From [Enterobacter] lignolyticus SCF1 (GTDB taxonomy: Bacteria > Pseudomonadota > Gammaproteobacteria > Enterobacterales > Enterobacteriaceae): a stretch of 64,000 nucleotides of DNA. The DNA is taken from assembly GCF_000164865.1 (NCBI RefSeq), contig NC_014618.1, positions 1 to 64,000 on the forward strand, written 5' to 3'. The position numbers and the translations under genes were made by a program. A model generated the notes under the pieces. That model searched no databases and was not told the origin of the DNA. It saw only the letters and a list, made by a program, of their open reading frames with translations. Each line of letters begins with the position of its first letter. The stretch's first letter is position 1. Positions 1 to 11,353 of the stretch are shown here, piece after piece.

Positions 1-78
1 AAATTCACTGACTTTTGCGTATACCCAAACGAGATTCGTATGACGGACGCCGAAGCCAAGGGTGATTAAAGAGGCCGG

Positions 79-107
79 ATTGTAATAATTGTACACTCCA
101 GAGTCAA
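79..107 (-). promoter_or_regulatory. rpmH (ribosomal protein L34) promoter
   Basis: Read on the minus strand there is a near-consensus sigma-70 promoter: -35 TTGACT (102-107) and -10 TACAAT (79-84) with a 17-bp spacer. In enteric bacteria rpmH is divergent from dnaA at this place. Positions 1-78 then hold the start site and untranslated leader, and the rpmH start codon lies left of the window. The gene identity is inferred from position; the promoter is seen directly. Confidence 0.75.
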
Positions 108-233
108 TTCTCTTTCCTTATTTCCCGCGGGAATTTACGCCTTTTTGCGCAAAGTTCACACAGCATACGACGCCACAAAGTGGGCATAACGCACCGGGTG
201 GGGGATTATACGTCCTGCCGTTTAAAGCGCAAG

Positions 234-506
234 GATCGTCCGGGATCTTTATTAGATCGATTATGCAAAAAATTGTCGACCCTCATTAATTTTTCCAATA
301 TGCGGGAGAAATCGCCCCTCACTTTTCCCAGGATCGATTACACTTAGCCGGTCTCGATCCTTCCTGTGGATAAATCGGGAAGAATCTGTGAGAAACAGAA
401 GATCTCTGGCTCAGTTTAGGCTATGATCCGCGGTCCCGATAGCGATCCCGGATCCTGAACGGGCATATACACGACGTTCCTCAGGCAACATGACGCCCGA
501 TCGATC
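234..506. promoter_or_regulatory. dnaA control region with GATC cluster
   Basis: There is no gene between the rpmH promoter and dnaA. The stretch carries eleven GATC sites (first at 234, last at 503-506), where about one is expected by chance. A TATGAT at 422-427 is a likely -10 of the proximal dnaA promoter and itself overlaps a GATC. In E. coli, Dam methylation and SeqA binding at such clusters silence dnaA after initiation. No clear -35 was found for the TATGAT. Confidence 0.7.
365..373 (-). promoter_or_regulatory. DnaA box
   Basis: TGTGGATAA on the plus strand is the exact complement of the strong DnaA box TTATCCACA. It sits about 50 bp upstream of the putative dnaA -10 element, as expected for autoregulation of dnaA by its own product. 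Confidence 0.8.
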
Positions 507-631
507 GCGTGAAAAACCGCAGATAGCGGTTCGCACGTCAACCCTTGTGCATTGGGTCTAATCGACGTGTGCCAACAATCATTAACTTCAGTTTTAGCCT
601 TTTAATCGATTTTGTTCGAGTGGAGTCCGCC

Positions 632-2029
632 GTGTCACTTTCGCTTTGGCAGCAGTGTCTTGCCCGATTGCAGGATGAGTTACCAGCCACAGAATTCAGC
701 ATGTGGATACGCCCTTTGCAGGCGGAACTGAGCGATAACACGCTGGCCCTGTACGCGCCAAACCGCTTTGTGCTCGATTGGGTAAGGGATAAATACCTTA
801 ATAATATCAACGGATTGCTCAATGATTTCTGTGGTACGGACGTTCCACAGCTGCGTTTTGAAGTCGGCACAAAACCGGTGACCCAGGCGGTAAGAGAGCC
901 TGCGCACGTCGCTGCGCCTGCCCAGGCGGCGCAGATGCAGATGCCGCGCGCCGCGCCGGCAGCCCGCCCTGGCTGGGACAACGTTCCCGCGCCTGCGGAG
1001 CCGTCATACCGCTCCAACGTTAACGTCAAACACACCTTTGATAACTTCGTTGAGGGTAAATCGAACCAGCTGGCGCGCGCGGCGGCACGTCAGGTGGCGG
1101 ATAACCCCGGCGGCGCCTATAACCCGCTGTTCCTTTATGGCGGCACCGGTCTGGGTAAAACCCACCTGCTGCACGCGGTCGGCAACGGCATTATCGCCCG
1201 CAAACCCAACGCCAAAGTGGTGTACATGCACTCCGAGCGCTTCGTGCAGGACATGGTAAAAGCGCTGCAGAACAACGCCATTGAAGAGTTCAAGCGCTAC
1301 TACCGCTCCGTCGACGCGCTGCTGATCGATGACATTCAGTTTTTTGCTAACAAAGAACGATCCCAGGAAGAGTTTTTCCACACCTTTAATGCCCTGCTGG
1401 AAGGCAATCAGCAGATCATCCTGACGTCGGATCGCTATCCGAAAGAGATTAACGGTGTGGAAGATCGTCTGAAATCCCGCTTTGGCTGGGGATTAACCGT
1501 GGCGATCGAGCCGCCGGAGCTGGAAACCCGCGTGGCGATCCTGATGAAAAAGGCCGACGAAAACGACATCCGCCTGCCGGGCGAAGTGGCGTTTTTTATC
1601 GCCAAACGCCTGCGTTCCAACGTGCGTGAGCTGGAAGGGGCGCTGAACCGCGTCATTGCCAACGCCAACTTTACCGGCCGCGCCATCACCATCGATTTCG
1701 TGCGTGAAGCGCTCAGGGATTTGCTGGCGCTGCAGGAAAAACTGGTCACCATCGACAACATTCAAAAGACGGTGGCGGAATACTACAAGATCAAAGTGGC
1801 GGATCTGCTTTCCAAGCGTCGTTCCCGTTCTGTCGCGCGTCCGCGTCAGATGGCGATGGCGCTGGCCAAGGAACTCACCAACCACAGCCTGCCGGAAATC
1901 GGCGATGCGTTTGGTGGCCGCGACCACACGACCGTGCTGCACGCCTGCCGCAAGATTGAGCAGCTGCGTGAAGAAAGCCACGATATCAAAGAAGATTTTT
2001 CCAACTTAATCAGAACATTGTCGTCGTGA
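632..2029 (+). CDS. dnaA: Chromosomal replication initiator DnaA
   Basis: AAA+ ATPase that binds DnaA boxes in oriC, melts the origin and loads DnaB helicase. The GTG at 632 is chosen as start: the protein then begins VSLSLWQQ, as in E. coli, is 465 residues long (E. coli 467), and follows a GGAG ribosome site at 622-625. An in-frame upstream ATG at 545 gives an unsupported 29-residue extension. Seen: N-terminal helicase-interaction domain (about 1-85), Ala/Pro-rich linker (about 90-130), Walker A GGTGLGKT (170-177), Walker B LLIDD (230-234), and the C-terminal GRDHTTVLHA DNA-binding signature. First gene of the dnaA-dnaN-recF unit. Confidence 0.98.
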   Translation: MSLSLWQQCLARLQDELPATEFSMWIRPLQAELSDNTLALYAPNRFVLDWVRDKYLNNINGLLNDFCGTDVPQLRFEVGTKPVTQAVREPAHVAAPAQAAQMQMPRAAPAARPGWDNVPAPAEPSYRSNVNVKHTFDNFVEGKSNQLARAAARQVADNPGGAYNPLFLYGGTGLGKTHLLHAVGNGIIARKPNAKVVYMHSERFVQDMVKALQNNAIEEFKRYYRSVDALLIDDIQFFANKERSQEEFFHTFNALLEGNQQIILTSDRYPKEINGVEDRLKSRFGWGLTVAIEPPELETRVAILMKKADENDIRLPGEVAFFIAKRLRSNVRELEGALNRVIANANFTGRAITIDFVREALRDLLALQEKLVTIDNIQKTVAEYYKIKVADLLSKRRSRSVARPRQMAMALAKELTNHSLPEIGDAFGGRDHTTVLHACRKIEQLREESHDIKEDFSNLIRTLSS

Positions 2030-2033
2030 TCCT

Positions 2034-3134
2034 ATGAAATTTACCGTTGAACGTGAACATTTATTAAAACCGCTGCAGCAGGTGAGTGGTCCGTTAGGCG
2101 GCCGTCCGACGCTGCCTATCCTTGGCAACCTGCTGCTGCAGGTGGCCGATGGCGCGCTGTCGCTGACCGGTACCGATCTTGAAATGGAAATGGTCGCCCG
2201 CGTGGCGCTGACGCAGCCGCACAACGCGGGGGCGACGACCGTCCCGGCGCGTAAATTCTTCGACATCTGCCGCGGTCTGCCGGAAGGGGCGGAAATCGCC
2301 GTTCAGCTGGAGGGCGACCGTATGCTGGTGCGCTCCGGCCGCAGCCGTTTTTCGCTCTCCACGCTGCCGGCGGCGGATTTCCCGAACCTCGACGACTGGC
2401 AGAGCGAAGTGGAATTCACCGTAGCGCAGGCGACGATGAAGCGCCTGATTGAGGCCACGCAGTTTTCGATGGCGCATCAGGACGTTCGTTACTACTTAAA
2501 CGGTATGCTGTTTGAAACCGAAGGCGAAGAGCTGCGTACCGTGGCGACCGACGGCCACCGCCTGGCGGTCTGCGCGATGCCGATTGGCGAGACGCTGCCG
2601 AACCATTCGGTGATCGTGCCGCGTAAAGGCGTTATTGAGCTGATGCGCATGCTCGACGGCGGCGATACGCCGCTGCGCGTGCAGATCGGCAGCAACAACA
2701 TTCGTGCGCACGTCGGCGATTTTATCTTCACATCGAAGCTGGTTGACGGCCGTTTCCCGGATTATCGTCGCGTATTGCCGAAAAACCCGGATAAACACCT
2801 CGACGCCGGCTGCGACCTGCTTAAGCAGGCGTTTGCCCGCGCGGCGATTCTCTCTAACGAGAAGTTCCGCGGCGTGCGTCTGTATGTCAGCGAAAATCAG
2901 CTCAAGATCACCGCCAACAACCCGGAGCAGGAAGAAGCCGAAGAGATTCTGGACGTCACCTACGCCGGCGCGGAGATGGAAATCGGCTTTAACGTCAGCT
3001 ACGTGCTGGATGTGCTGAATGCGCTCAAGTGCGAAAACGTGCGTATTCTGCTGACCGATTCCGTATCAAGCGTACAAATTGAAGATGCCGCATCACAGTC
3101 GGCTGCCTACGTTGTTATGCCAATGAGACTGTAA
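2034..3134 (+). CDS. dnaN: DNA polymerase III beta sliding clamp DnaN
   Basis: The 366-residue processivity clamp; the dimer encircles DNA and tethers polymerase III and other partners. The start MKFTVEREHLLKPLQQVSG and the end YVVMPMRL are those of enteric beta clamps, where the C-terminal MRL helps form the partner-binding pocket. It starts 4 bp after dnaA stops and its stop overlaps the recF start by one base. The three genes therefore form one translationally coupled operon, probably with extra promoters inside dnaA as in E. coli. Confidence 0.98.
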   Translation: MKFTVEREHLLKPLQQVSGPLGGRPTLPILGNLLLQVADGALSLTGTDLEMEMVARVALTQPHNAGATTVPARKFFDICRGLPEGAEIAVQLEGDRMLVRSGRSRFSLSTLPAADFPNLDDWQSEVEFTVAQATMKRLIEATQFSMAHQDVRYYLNGMLFETEGEELRTVATDGHRLAVCAMPIGETLPNHSVIVPRKGVIELMRMLDGGDTPLRVQIGSNNIRAHVGDFIFTSKLVDGRFPDYRRVLPKNPDKHLDAGCDLLKQAFARAAILSNEKFRGVRLYVSENQLKITANNPEQEEAEEILDVTYAGAEMEIGFNVSYVLDVLNALKCENVRILLTDSVSSVQIEDAASQSAAYVVMPMRL

Positions 3135-4207
3135 TGTCGCTCACCCGCCTGTTGATCCGCGACTTTCGCAATATCGAAAGCGCGGATCTCGCGTTATCCC
3201 CCGGCTTTAACTTTCTGGTTGGCGCCAACGGCAGCGGCAAGACCAGCGTGCTGGAAGCCATCTATACGCTCGGCCATGGCCGGGCGTTTCGCAGTCTGCA
3301 AATCGGCCGCGTTATCCGCCACGAGCAGGAGTCGTTTGTGCTGCACGGGCGCCTGCAGGGGGAGACGCGGGAAACCGCTATCGGTCTGACTAAAGACAAG
3401 CTGGGCGACAGCAAGGTGCGCATCGACGGCACCGACGGCCACAAAGTGGCTGAGCTGGCGCTGCTGATGCCGATGCAGCTCATCACGCCCGAGGGGTTTA
3501 CTTTGCTCAACGGCGGCCCCAAATACAGAAGAGCCTTCCTCGACTGGGGATGCTTTCACAACGAAGCGGGCTTTTTTAACGCCTGGAGCAACCTCAAGCG
3601 GCTGCTCAAGCAGCGCAACGCCGCGCTGCGCCAGGTCACCCGCTATGAGCAGCTGCGTCCGTGGGACCGGGAGCTTATCCCGCTGGCGGAGCAAATCAGC
3701 GCCTGGCGCGCCGAATACAGCGCAGGTATTGCCGACGATATGGCGGATACCTGCCGGCAGTTTTTACCCGAGTTTTCTCTGACCTTCTCCTTCCAGCGCG
3801 GCTGGGAGAAAGAGACGGACTATGCTGAGGTGCTGGAGCGAAACTTCGAGCGCGACCGCATGCTGACCTACACCGCGCACGGCCCGCACAAGGCGGATTT
3901 CCGCATTCGCGCCGACGGCGCGCCGGTGGAGGACACCTTATCGCGCGGGCAGCTGAAGCTGCTGATGTGCGCCCTGCGCCTGGCGCAGGGGGAGTTTCTC
4001 ACCCGCGAGAGCGGGCGGCGCTGCCTGTACCTGATAGATGATTTTGCCTCGGAGCTTGACGATGCCCGGCGCGGGCTGCTTGCCAGCCGCTTAAAAGCCA
4101 CGCAGTCGCAGGTTTTCGTCAGCGCCATTAGCGCTGAACACGTTATAGACATGTCGGACGAAAATTCGAAGATGTTTACCGTGGAAAAGGGTAAAATAAC
4201 GGATTAA
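3134..4207 (+). CDS. recF: Recombination mediator RecF
   Basis: SMC-like ATPase of the RecFOR pathway; it helps load RecA at gaps and supports restart of stalled forks. Seen: Walker A GANGSGKT (30-37), the SRGQLK signature near residue 270, and a Walker B-type LYLIDDFASELD near 298-309. It is 357 residues, the normal family length. The ATG overlaps the dnaN stop (TAATG). A 28-bp gap separates it from gyrB. Confidence 0.97.
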   Translation: MSLTRLLIRDFRNIESADLALSPGFNFLVGANGSGKTSVLEAIYTLGHGRAFRSLQIGRVIRHEQESFVLHGRLQGETRETAIGLTKDKLGDSKVRIDGTDGHKVAELALLMPMQLITPEGFTLLNGGPKYRRAFLDWGCFHNEAGFFNAWSNLKRLLKQRNAALRQVTRYEQLRPWDRELIPLAEQISAWRAEYSAGIADDMADTCRQFLPEFSLTFSFQRGWEKETDYAEVLERNFERDRMLTYTAHGPHKADFRIRADGAPVEDTLSRGQLKLLMCALRLAQGEFLTRESGRRCLYLIDDFASELDDARRGLLASRLKATQSQVFVSAISAEHVIDMSDENSKMFTVEKGKITD

Positions 4208-4235
4208 CCCAAGATTAAATGAGCGAGAAACGTTG

Positions 4236-6650
<2,415 letters not shown>

Positions 6651-6658
6651 ACCGTTTT

Positions 6659-6742
6659 CCCCTCACTCTGACCCTCTCCCCATCGTGGAGAGGGTGTTGT
6701 CTTTTCTCCCTCGCCCTGTGGGAGAGGGGCGGGGTGAGGGGG
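6659..6742. repeat. Nested inverted repeats after gyrB
   Basis: An inner hairpin CCCTCTCC (6672-6679) / GGAGAGGG (6687-6694) lies next to a second CTCCC...GGGAG stem. The whole is bracketed by CCCTCAC near 6659 and GTGAGGG at 6734-6740. This resembles the dispersed CCCTCTCC-type intergenic palindromes of enteric bacteria and probably also serves as the gyrB 3' end. No long T-run follows the inner stem. The rest of 6743-6868 shows no gene and presumably holds the yidA promoter. Confidence 0.6.
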
Positions 6743-6868
6743 AGATAATCCTGCACAAAAGAGGAATCTCTTCCTCGCATCCCATCCCCCTTTTCCTCCG
6801 ACTCTTTTGCTGTTTTTTGAGCTAAATCGCGTTAGCATGAGCGTTGACTCATTGACCTCGGGGATCTC

Positions 6869-7681
6869 ATGGCTATCAAACTCATCGCAATCGACATGGA
6901 CGGAACGTTGCTGCTGCCGGACCACACCATCTCTCCCGCCGTTAAAAACGCGATTGCCGCCGCCCGCGAACGCGGCGTCAACGTGGTGCTGACGACCGGA
7001 CGCCCGTATGCGGGCGTGCACAGCTATCTGAAAGAGCTGCACATGAATCAACCGGGCGATTACTGCATTACCTACAACGGCGCGCTGGTACAGAAGGCCG
7101 CTGACGGCAGCACGGTGGCGCAAACCGCGCTGAGCTATGATGACTACCGGTATCTGGAAAAGCTCTCCCGCGAGGTGGGTTCTCACTTCCACGCGCTGGA
7201 TCGCAATACGCTGTATACCGCCAACCGCGATATCAGCTACTACACCGTACATGAGTCCTTTGTCGCCACTATCCCGCTGGTGTTCTGTGAAGCGGAGAAG
7301 ATGGATCCGGCCACGCAGTTCCTGAAAGTGATGATGATTGATGAGCCGGCTGTCCTGGATAAGGCCATTGCCCGTATTCCGGCTGAGGTGAAAGAGAAAT
7401 ACACCGTGCTGAAGAGCGCGCCGTACTTCCTGGAAATCCTCGATAAGCGCGTGAACAAAGGGACCGGCGTGCAGGCGCTGGCCGAGACGCTCGGCATCAA
7501 ACAGGATGAGGTAATGGCGATTGGCGATCAGGAGAACGACATCGCCATGATTGAGTATGCCGGCGTCGGCGTGGCCATGGACAACGCGATTCCATCGGTC
7601 AAAGAAATGGCGAATTTTGTCACCAAATCGAACCTTGAAGATGGCGTTGCCTGGGCCATTGATAAATTTGTGCTGAACTAG
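6869..7681 (+). CDS. yidA: HAD-family sugar phosphatase YidA
   Basis: Cof-type HAD phosphatase (subclass IIB) that hydrolyses small sugar phosphates in the cytoplasm in E. coli. Seen: motif I DMDGTLL with nucleophile Asp9 and Asp11, motif II around TTGRP, and motif IV GDQENDIAMIEYAG. It is 270 residues, full family length, starting MAIKLIAIDMDGT. It stands alone between gyrB and dgoR and is followed by a strong terminator. The in vivo substrate is not shown by the sequence. Confidence 0.93.
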   Translation: MAIKLIAIDMDGTLLLPDHTISPAVKNAIAAARERGVNVVLTTGRPYAGVHSYLKELHMNQPGDYCITYNGALVQKAADGSTVAQTALSYDDYRYLEKLSREVGSHFHALDRNTLYTANRDISYYTVHESFVATIPLVFCEAEKMDPATQFLKVMMIDEPAVLDKAIARIPAEVKEKYTVLKSAPYFLEILDKRVNKGTGVQALAETLGIKQDEVMAIGDQENDIAMIEYAGVGVAMDNAIPSVKEMANFVTKSNLEDGVAWAIDKFVLN

Positions 7682-7702
7682 CGTTTTTCCTCTTGCCTAC
7701 AG

Positions 7703-7726
7703 CCCGCGTTGATCGCGGGTTTTTTT
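7703..7726 (+). terminator. Intrinsic terminator of yidA
   Basis: CCCGCG (7703-7708), loop TTGAT, CGCGGG (7714-7719), then seven T (7720-7726). It lies 22 bp after the yidA stop and insulates dgoR from yidA. Confidence 0.88.
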
Positions 7727-7786
7727 ATGCCTGCCATTTCCTCTTCATAACATCTTTATTACTAGTCGTCGTTTTTGTGATCTAAA

Positions 7787-7818
7787 TTGTAGTACAACAC
7801 AATTAAATTGTACTACAT
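7787..7818. promoter_or_regulatory. Tandem DgoR operators
   Basis: Two near-identical palindromes, TTGTAGTACAA (7787-7797) and TTGTACTACAT (7808-7818), are centred 21 bp apart, two helical turns on the same face. They fit the DgoR box I recall for E. coli, TTGTA(G/C)TACA(A/T). They lie about 110-140 bp upstream of dgoR and probably overlap or flank the dgo promoter, so binding by DgoR would block it until galactonate is present. Confidence 0.85.
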
Positions 7819-7926
7819 TGTGGGCGTAGTGATGAGGAATGACATCACACCGGTACTACAAAATTGAGGCGAAATTCAGCAGCGGCGGTAAAGTAGGTGG
7901 GTTCATACAGAGCATAAGGACTCTCC

Positions 7927-8616
7927 ATGACCCTCAACAAAACCGATCGCATTGTTATCTCGCTGGGCAAGCAGATTGTCGGCGGCAAGTACGTACCAGG
8001 CTCGCCATTGCCTGCGGAGGCAGAGTTGTGCGACGAATTTGAAACTTCGCGCAACATCATCCGCGAAGTATTCCGCTCGCTGATGGCGAAGCGGCTGATT
8101 GAAATGAAGCGTTATCGCGGCGCCTTTGTCGCAGCTCGCAACCAGTGGAACTACCTCGATACCGATGTCCTGCAGTGGGTGCTGGAGCACGACTATGACC
8201 CACGGCTTATTAGCGCAATGAGCGAGGTGCGAAATTTAGTGGAACCCGCGATTGCGCGCTGGGCGGCGGAACGGGCGACGTCAGGCGACCTTGCGCAGAT
8301 TGAGTCAGCTCTCAACGACATGATTGCGAATAACCAGGACCGGGATGCGTTTAACGAGGCGGACATCCGCTATCACGAAGCGGTGCTACAGTCGGTACAT
8401 AACCCGGTTTTACAGCAGCTTAGCGTAGCGATTAGTTCGCTGCAGCGGGCTGTATTTGAACGAACCTGGATGGGTGATGAGGCCAACATGCCGAAAACGC
8501 TCCAGGAACATAAAGCGCTGTTCGATGCGATACGGCATCAGGACGGCGATGCGGCAGAGCAGGCGGCGCTCACCATGATCGCCAGCTCGACACGAAGGTT
8601 GAAGGAAATCACATGA
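7927..8616 (+). CDS. dgoR: D-galactonate operon repressor DgoR
   Basis: GntR/FadR-type repressor of the galactonate operon; galactonate is the known inducer in E. coli. Seen: N-terminal winged helix (about 1-70) with the GntR signature LPAEAELCDEFETSRNIIREVFRSL, then an all-helical FCD ligand domain (about 80-220) with the metal-type residues in RNLVEP and DIRYHEAV. It is 229 residues. An AAGGA site precedes the ATG. Its stop overlaps the dgoK start (ATGA), so the repressor is the first gene of the operon it controls. Confidence 0.93.
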   Translation: MTLNKTDRIVISLGKQIVGGKYVPGSPLPAEAELCDEFETSRNIIREVFRSLMAKRLIEMKRYRGAFVAARNQWNYLDTDVLQWVLEHDYDPRLISAMSEVRNLVEPAIARWAAERATSGDLAQIESALNDMIANNQDRDAFNEADIRYHEAVLQSVHNPVLQQLSVAISSLQRAVFERTWMGDEANMPKTLQEHKALFDAIRHQDGDAAEQAALTMIASSTRRLKEIT

Positions 8617-9491
8617 CATCTCGCTACATCGCAATTGACTGGGGATCGACCAATCTGCGCGCCTGGCTTTACCAGGATGAGCAGTGCCTGGAGAGCAGGC
8701 AATCAGAAGCAGGCATCACTCGCCTGAACGGTAAATCCCCCGAGGCGGTGTTAGCAGAGGTGACACAAAACTGGCGCGATGGCGCCACGCCGGTGGTAAT
8801 GGCGGGCATGGTCGGCAGCAACGTGGGCTGGAAAATTGCCCCGTACTTGCCGGTTCCTGCGCATTTCTCTGCCATTGGCGAGCAGTTAACGTCCGTTGAT
8901 GACAATGTCTGGATTATTCCCGGCTTGTGCGTCTCTCGCGACGATAACCACAACGTGATGCGCGGCGAAGAGACGCAGCTGCTTGGCGCGCGCACGCTTT
9001 CTCCTTCTTCTGTTTACGTCATGCCCGGTACGCACTGCAAGTGGGTGCAGGCCGATGCTGAGCAAATCCATGATTTTCGCACCGTGATGACCGGCGAGCT
9101 GCACCACCTGCTGCTGACGCATTCGCTGGTGGGTGCGGGGTTGCCAGCGCAAGAGGCGTCGCCCGCAGCATTTACCGCCGGGCTTGAACGTGGTATCGCG
9201 TCACCTGATGTTCTGCCGAAACTCTTCGAAGTTCGCGCTTCGCATGTGCTGGGAAATCTCCCGCGCGAGCAGGTCAACGAATTTCTGTCCGGTCTGCTGA
9301 TTGGCGCAGAAGTCGCCAGCATGCGCGATTTTGTCGCGCAGGGGCAGGCTATCACGATTGTTGCCGGAAGCGCGTTAACGTCGCGCTATCAGCAGGCATT
9401 TCACGCTATTGGGCGCGATGTGGCGACGATCTCCGGCGATACGGCATTTCAGGCAGGAATAAGGAGCATCGCTCATGCAGTGGCAAACTGA
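8613..9491 (+). CDS. dgoK: 2-dehydro-3-deoxygalactonokinase DgoK
   Basis: Phosphorylates 2-dehydro-3-deoxy-D-galactonate at the 6-hydroxyl, the second enzymatic step of the DeLey-Doudoroff galactonate pathway. The N-terminal YIAIDWGSTNLRAWLY is the phosphate-1 motif of the ASKHA sugar kinases, and VAGSALTSRYQQAF near the end is the adenosine region. It is 292 residues, normal for the family. It overlaps dgoR by 4 bp and dgoA by 17 bp, so the genes are translationally coupled. Confidence 0.93.
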   Translation: MTSRYIAIDWGSTNLRAWLYQDEQCLESRQSEAGITRLNGKSPEAVLAEVTQNWRDGATPVVMAGMVGSNVGWKIAPYLPVPAHFSAIGEQLTSVDDNVWIIPGLCVSRDDNHNVMRGEETQLLGARTLSPSSVYVMPGTHCKWVQADAEQIHDFRTVMTGELHHLLLTHSLVGAGLPAQEASPAAFTAGLERGIASPDVLPKLFEVRASHVLGNLPREQVNEFLSGLLIGAEVASMRDFVAQGQAITIVAGSALTSRYQQAFHAIGRDVATISGDTAFQAGIRSIAHAVAN

Positions 9492-10092
9492 TCTTCCCCT
9501 TATCGCGATTTTGCGCGGTATCACGCCCGATGAGGCGTTAGCGCATGTCGGCGCGGCGATCGACGCCGGATTCGACGCGGTGGAAATCCCGCTCAACTCC
9601 CCGCAATGGGAAAAAAGCATCCTGGCCGTCGTGGAGGCGTTTGGCGATAAAGCGCTGATCGGCGCGGGAACCGTGTTACAGCCGGAGCAGGTGGATGAGC
9701 TGGCGAAAATGGGCTGCAAGCTTATCGTCACGCCCAATATTAATCCTGAGGTGATCCGCCGCGCGGTGAGCTACGGCATGACCGTCTGTCCGGGATGTGC
9801 GACAGCTACGGAAGCCTTTACTGCCCTCGATGCGGGCGCGCAGGCGCTCAAAATTTTTCCCTCATCGGCCTTTGGCCCGGACTACATCAAAGCGCTGAAA
9901 GCGGTATTACCCGCCAGCGTGCCGGTCTTTGCCGTGGGCGGTGTTACGCCAGAAAACCTGGCGCAGTGGATGAAAGCCGGTTGTGTGGGGGCGGGGCTGG
10001 GCAGCGATCTCTATCGCGCCGGGCAGTCAGTTGAACAAACCGCGCAGCAGGCGACAGCATTTGTGAAAGCGTATCGAGAGGCAGTGAAATGA
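9475..10092 (+). CDS. dgoA: 2-dehydro-3-deoxy-6-phosphogalactonate aldolase DgoA
   Basis: Class I aldolase that splits KDPGal into pyruvate and glyceraldehyde 3-phosphate. Seen: EIPLNSP with the proton-transfer Glu37, GAGTVL, and Lys126 in LKIFPSSAFGP that forms the Schiff base. It is 205 residues, one TIM barrel. In E. coli dgoA and dgoD are separate cistrons, as here. It overlaps dgoK by 17 bp and dgoD by 4 bp. Confidence 0.94.
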   Translation: MQWQTDLPLIAILRGITPDEALAHVGAAIDAGFDAVEIPLNSPQWEKSILAVVEAFGDKALIGAGTVLQPEQVDELAKMGCKLIVTPNINPEVIRRAVSYGMTVCPGCATATEAFTALDAGAQALKIFPSSAFGPDYIKALKAVLPASVPVFAVGGVTPENLAQWMKAGCVGAGLGSDLYRAGQSVEQTAQQATAFVKAYREAVK

Positions 10093-11237
10093 AAATTATC
10101 AAACTCACCACGTACCGTTTACCCCCACGCTGGATGTTCCTGAAAATCGAAACCGACGAAGGCGTTGTTGGCTGGGGCGAGCCGGTGATTGAAGGGCGTG
10201 CGCGCACCGTTGAAGCGGCTGTGCATGAACTGGGCGAATACCTGATTGGCCAGGATCCGGCGCGTATTAACGACCTGTGGCAGGTGATGTACCGCGCGGG
10301 CTTCTACCGTGGTGGCCCGATCCTGATGAGCGCCATCGCCGGTATCGACCAGGCGCTGTGGGATATCAAAGGTAAAGTGCTGAATGCGCCGGTTTGGCAG
10401 CTGATGGGCGGCCTGGTGCGCGATAAAATCAAAGCCTACAGCTGGGTGGGCGGCGACCGTCCCGCGGAAGTGATCGACGGTATTAAGCAGCTGTGCGGCA
10501 TCGGTTTCGATACTTTCAAGCTGAACGGCTGCGAAGAGATGGGCATCATCGACAACTCACGCGCGGTAGACCGTGCGGTGAACACCGTGGCGCAAATCCG
10601 CGAGGCTTTTGGCAATGAGATTGAGTTTGGCCTGGATTTCCACGGCCGCGTCAGCGCGCCGATGGCCAAGGTACTGATTAAAGAGCTTGAACCTTATCGT
10701 CCGCTGTTTATCGAAGAGCCGGTGCTGGCAGAGCAGGCGGAATACTATCCGAAACTGGCTGAACAGACCCATATTCCAATCGCGGCGGGTGAACGTATGT
10801 TCTCGCGCTTCGAGTTCAAACGTGTGCTGGAAGCGGGCGGCATTGCCATTCTGCAACCGGATCTCTCCCACGCAGGCGGTATCACCGAATGCTACAAAAT
10901 TGCCGGAATGGCGGAAGCTTACGATGTGGCGCTGGCGCCGCATTGTCCGCTTGGGCCGATCGCGCTGGCCGCCTGCCTGCACGTGGACTTTGTCTCCCGT
11001 AATGCCGTGTTCCAGGAACAGAGCATGGGCATTCACTATAACAAGGGCGCGGAACTGCTCGATTTTGTGAAAAACAAAGAAGACTTCAGCATGGAAGGCG
11101 GTTTCTTTAAACCGTTAATGAAGCCGGGCCTTGGCGTGGATATTGACGAAGCCAAAGTCATTGAGCTGAGTAAAAATGCGCCGGACTGGCGTAACCCGTT
11201 ATGGCGTCATGAAGATGGATCTGTAGCCGAGTGGTAA
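10089..11237 (+). CDS. dgoD: D-galactonate dehydratase DgoD
   Basis: Enolase-superfamily Mg-dependent dehydratase that converts D-galactonate to 2-dehydro-3-deoxygalactonate, the first step of the pathway. The full catalytic set of the galactonate dehydratase family can be counted: metal ligands Asp183, Glu209 and Glu235, and acid/base residues His185 (in DFHGR) and His285 (in APHCP). It is 382 residues. It overlaps dgoA by 4 bp and is followed by 116 bp before dgoT. Confidence 0.96.
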   Translation: MKIIKLTTYRLPPRWMFLKIETDEGVVGWGEPVIEGRARTVEAAVHELGEYLIGQDPARINDLWQVMYRAGFYRGGPILMSAIAGIDQALWDIKGKVLNAPVWQLMGGLVRDKIKAYSWVGGDRPAEVIDGIKQLCGIGFDTFKLNGCEEMGIIDNSRAVDRAVNTVAQIREAFGNEIEFGLDFHGRVSAPMAKVLIKELEPYRPLFIEEPVLAEQAEYYPKLAEQTHIPIAAGERMFSRFEFKRVLEAGGIAILQPDLSHAGGITECYKIAGMAEAYDVALAPHCPLGPIALAACLHVDFVSRNAVFQEQSMGIHYNKGAELLDFVKNKEDFSMEGGFFKPLMKPGLGVDIDEAKVIELSKNAPDWRNPLWRHEDGSVAEW

Positions 11238-11353
11238 CTCGCCGGTAAATACTGCGCCACCGGAAAAAACCTTACCTACAAAAATATAACCCTCTGTAAA
11301 TTACAGGGCATGGTGAGCGGCTTCGCTATGCCCAAAATCTGGAGACAGATTGC

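Noticed and set aside
89..289. 66-residue frame upstream of dnaA
   Set aside because: No ribosome site, and it starts inside the divergent rpmH promoter.
1..631. Replication origin beside dnaA
   Set aside because: Only one clear DnaA box and no array of AT-rich 13-mers; in enteric bacteria oriC lies elsewhere, near mnmG.
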